A stretch of DNA of 5,172 nt from Chitinophagales bacterium (GTDB lineage Bacteria > Bacteroidota > Bacteroidia > Chitinophagales > Chitinophagaceae), in contig JAAFHG010000298.1 in the NCBI GenBank assembly GCA_013297585.1, forward strand, positions 1-5,172. Direction: 5' to 3'. The position numbers and the translations under genes were made by a program. The notes under the pieces were generated by a model. It had not been told where the DNA came from. It did no database searches and saw nothing but the letters and a program-made list of their open reading frames with translations. Below are positions 4,109 to 5,172 of the stretch, one piece after another. Position 1 is the stretch's first letter. Each line of letters begins with the position of its first letter.

Positions 4109-5172
4109 TTAATAGTTGCTATTTTCATCTATACAAAATATCGGTTTACGGTTTTTCCATTTGCCTCTTGTAAAGTCTGGTATGGTCATTAGTTTACCGC
4201 TTTCTGCAATAGATTTTTCCGATAATGGTGTAATGGCATACCAAGTGGCTAAATCATACACATCCATTGGAAATTCCGCTTTTGCTTTAATACATTTTAT
4301 AAACGTATTTACTACAAAAAAGTCCATACCACCGTGCCCAGCACCATCTGCTTCTGATTCAAATTTTTTCCATAACCTATGGTCGTGTTCTTTCATGTAA
4401 GCCTCTGTATTTTCCCACGTGTGTGGTTTGCTTTTATCTTCAAAATAAATTAAGCCGGCTTTAAATTCACCTGCATGGTTGTCTTGCCAAATACCATTGG
4501 TGCCTTGTACTTTAAAGCCTAAGTTATATGGTCTTGGTGACGATGTATCATGCGTTAATATTATCGTTTCGCCATTAGCGGTTTGTATTTGTGTGGTTAC
4601 AATATCGCCGAGTTTAAAATTGAGCGTTGCATTTGGGTGATTTACACCGCCTTTTTTGTGGTTAACGATATAGCGGTGCAAGCCTCTTGCTTTGGTAGCT
4701 ACAGATGATAGCTTAGTGAGTCTATTACCACGGTTTACGTCAATCATCATGGCTACAGGGCCTAGACCATGTGTAGGGTACAGTTCACCATTTCTATCTA
4801 TGCTATGTTGCGTGCGCCATTTAGCTTCGCTAAGGCCTTTGTCGTTGTATTCTACCCCCGAATTATAAGCTGTAATACCATCGTTGAATTTCACGCCACG
4901 TAAGTCGTGTTCGTAGCCGCCTTGCAGGTGCAATAGTTCACCAAACATGCCTTTACGCACCATATTTAATACTGCCATCACATCTCTACGGTAGCATACA
5001 TTTTCTAGTACCATTACAGGAATACCCGTTTTCTCACTCGCATTTACAATATCCCAACAGTCAGATAGTTTAATAGCGCCACACACTTCTACACCCGGTA
5101 TTTTACCAGCGTTTACAGCGTCTATGGCTTGTGGTATATGCCATTCCCAAGGGGTGGCTATTATTACGGCTT
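4109..5172 (-). CDS. GH109-family NAD-dependent glycosidase (Gfo/Idh/MocA fold), 5' end cut off
   Basis: The C-terminal 353 residues of a Gfo/Idh/MocA protein close to GH109 alpha-N-acetylgalactosaminidases, which use bound NAD in a redox-assisted cleavage. The frame stays open to the window edge, reading AVIIATPWEWHIPQAIDAV at its start (end of the Rossmann domain), so it begins upstream; about 90-95 residues, including the GxGxxG loop and probably a Tat or Sec signal, are missing. GH109-type segments follow in order: MVLENVCYRRDVMAVLNMVR, GGYEHDLRGVKFNDG, SEAKWRTQHS, RNGELYPTHGLGPV, LTHDTSSPRPYNLGF, VQGTNGIW, GAGHGGMDFF, DVYDLATWYAITPLSE and IPDFTRGKW near the end. The Tyr-Pro-Thr-His of ELYPTHG fits the active-site Tyr225 and His228 I recall for the Elizabethkingia enzyme. 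The GTG at 5086 is internal and not the true start. Activity on GalNAc is inferred; relatives may use other sugars. Confidence 0.9.
   Translation of the reverse strand, partial: AVIIATPWEWHIPQAIDAVNAGKIPGVEVCGAIKLSDCWDIVNASEKTGIPVMVLENVCYRRDVMAVLNMVRKGMFGELLHLQGGYEHDLRGVKFNDGITAYNSGVEYNDKGLSEAKWRTQHSIDRNGELYPTHGLGPVAMMIDVNRGNRLTKLSSVATKARGLHRYIVNHKKGGVNHPNATLNFKLGDIVTTQIQTANGETIILTHDTSSPRPYNLGFKVQGTNGIWQDNHAGEFKAGLIYFEDKSKPHTWENTEAYMKEHDHRLWKKFESEADGAGHGGMDFFVVNTFIKCIKAKAEFPMDVYDLATWYAITPLSEKSIAESGKLMTIPDFTRGKWKNRKPIFCIDENSNY

Noticed and set aside
4100..4118. Hairpin ACTAT/ATAGT (on the minus strand, overlapping the stop codon) as terminator of the GH109-like gene
   Set aside because: Only a 5-bp AT-rich stem followed by ATTTTG; too weak to call.
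4116..4400. Plus-strand ORF of 94 residues opposite the GH109-like gene
   Set aside because: Antisense to conserved GH109 motifs including GHGGMD; no evidence of its own.

Overview
This 5.2 kb window looks like chromosomal DNA of a Bacteroidota bacterium, probably Chitinophagaceae or a relative. It is AT-rich, its genes lack clear Shine-Dalgarno sequences, and it carries promoter boxes of the Bacteroidota type (TAnnTTTG). The gene content fits too: a GH109-type Gfo/Idh/MocA enzyme, an NlpC/P60 lipoprotein and a bacterial acyl-CoA-binding protein. I see no insertion sequence, prophage, CRISPR array or other sign of recent transfer.

Layout. Positions 1-617 (+) hold the C-terminal half of a TetA-like MFS efflux transporter; an in-frame TGA at 3-5 cuts it off from its N-terminal half. 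The gap 618-901 holds a candidate small RNA on the minus strand (promoter about 717-748, transcript about 712-652, hairpin plus T7 terminator). It is followed by a possible regulatory segment in front of ubiX (902-1462, +), the flavin prenyltransferase that makes the UbiD cofactor. A tRNA-Leu(GAG) gene (1517-1602, +) has its own exact TAnnTTTG box. A hairpin at 1607-1647 can stop transcription from both directions between the tRNA and the convergent minus-strand genes.

On the minus strand, folB (3050-2700), a secreted RMDN-like TPR protein (2703-1936) and an acyl-CoA-binding protein (1922-1665) form a tight cluster: a 4-base ATGA overlap, then a 13-base gap. Upstream of folB is a 132-base spacer with a long imperfect inverted repeat built from GTTT heptads. 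Next come an NlpC/P60 cell-wall peptidase lipoprotein (3884-3183, -), an AT-rich spacer of 224 bases, and the C-terminal 353 residues of a GH109-family NAD-dependent glycosidase (5172-4109, -), which runs off the window.

Most genes are ordinary. The parts most worth following up are the candidate small RNA at 652-712, the pairing of an RMDN-like TPR protein with an acyl-CoA-binding protein behind folB, the GTTT inverted repeat, and the stop codon inside the MFS gene.
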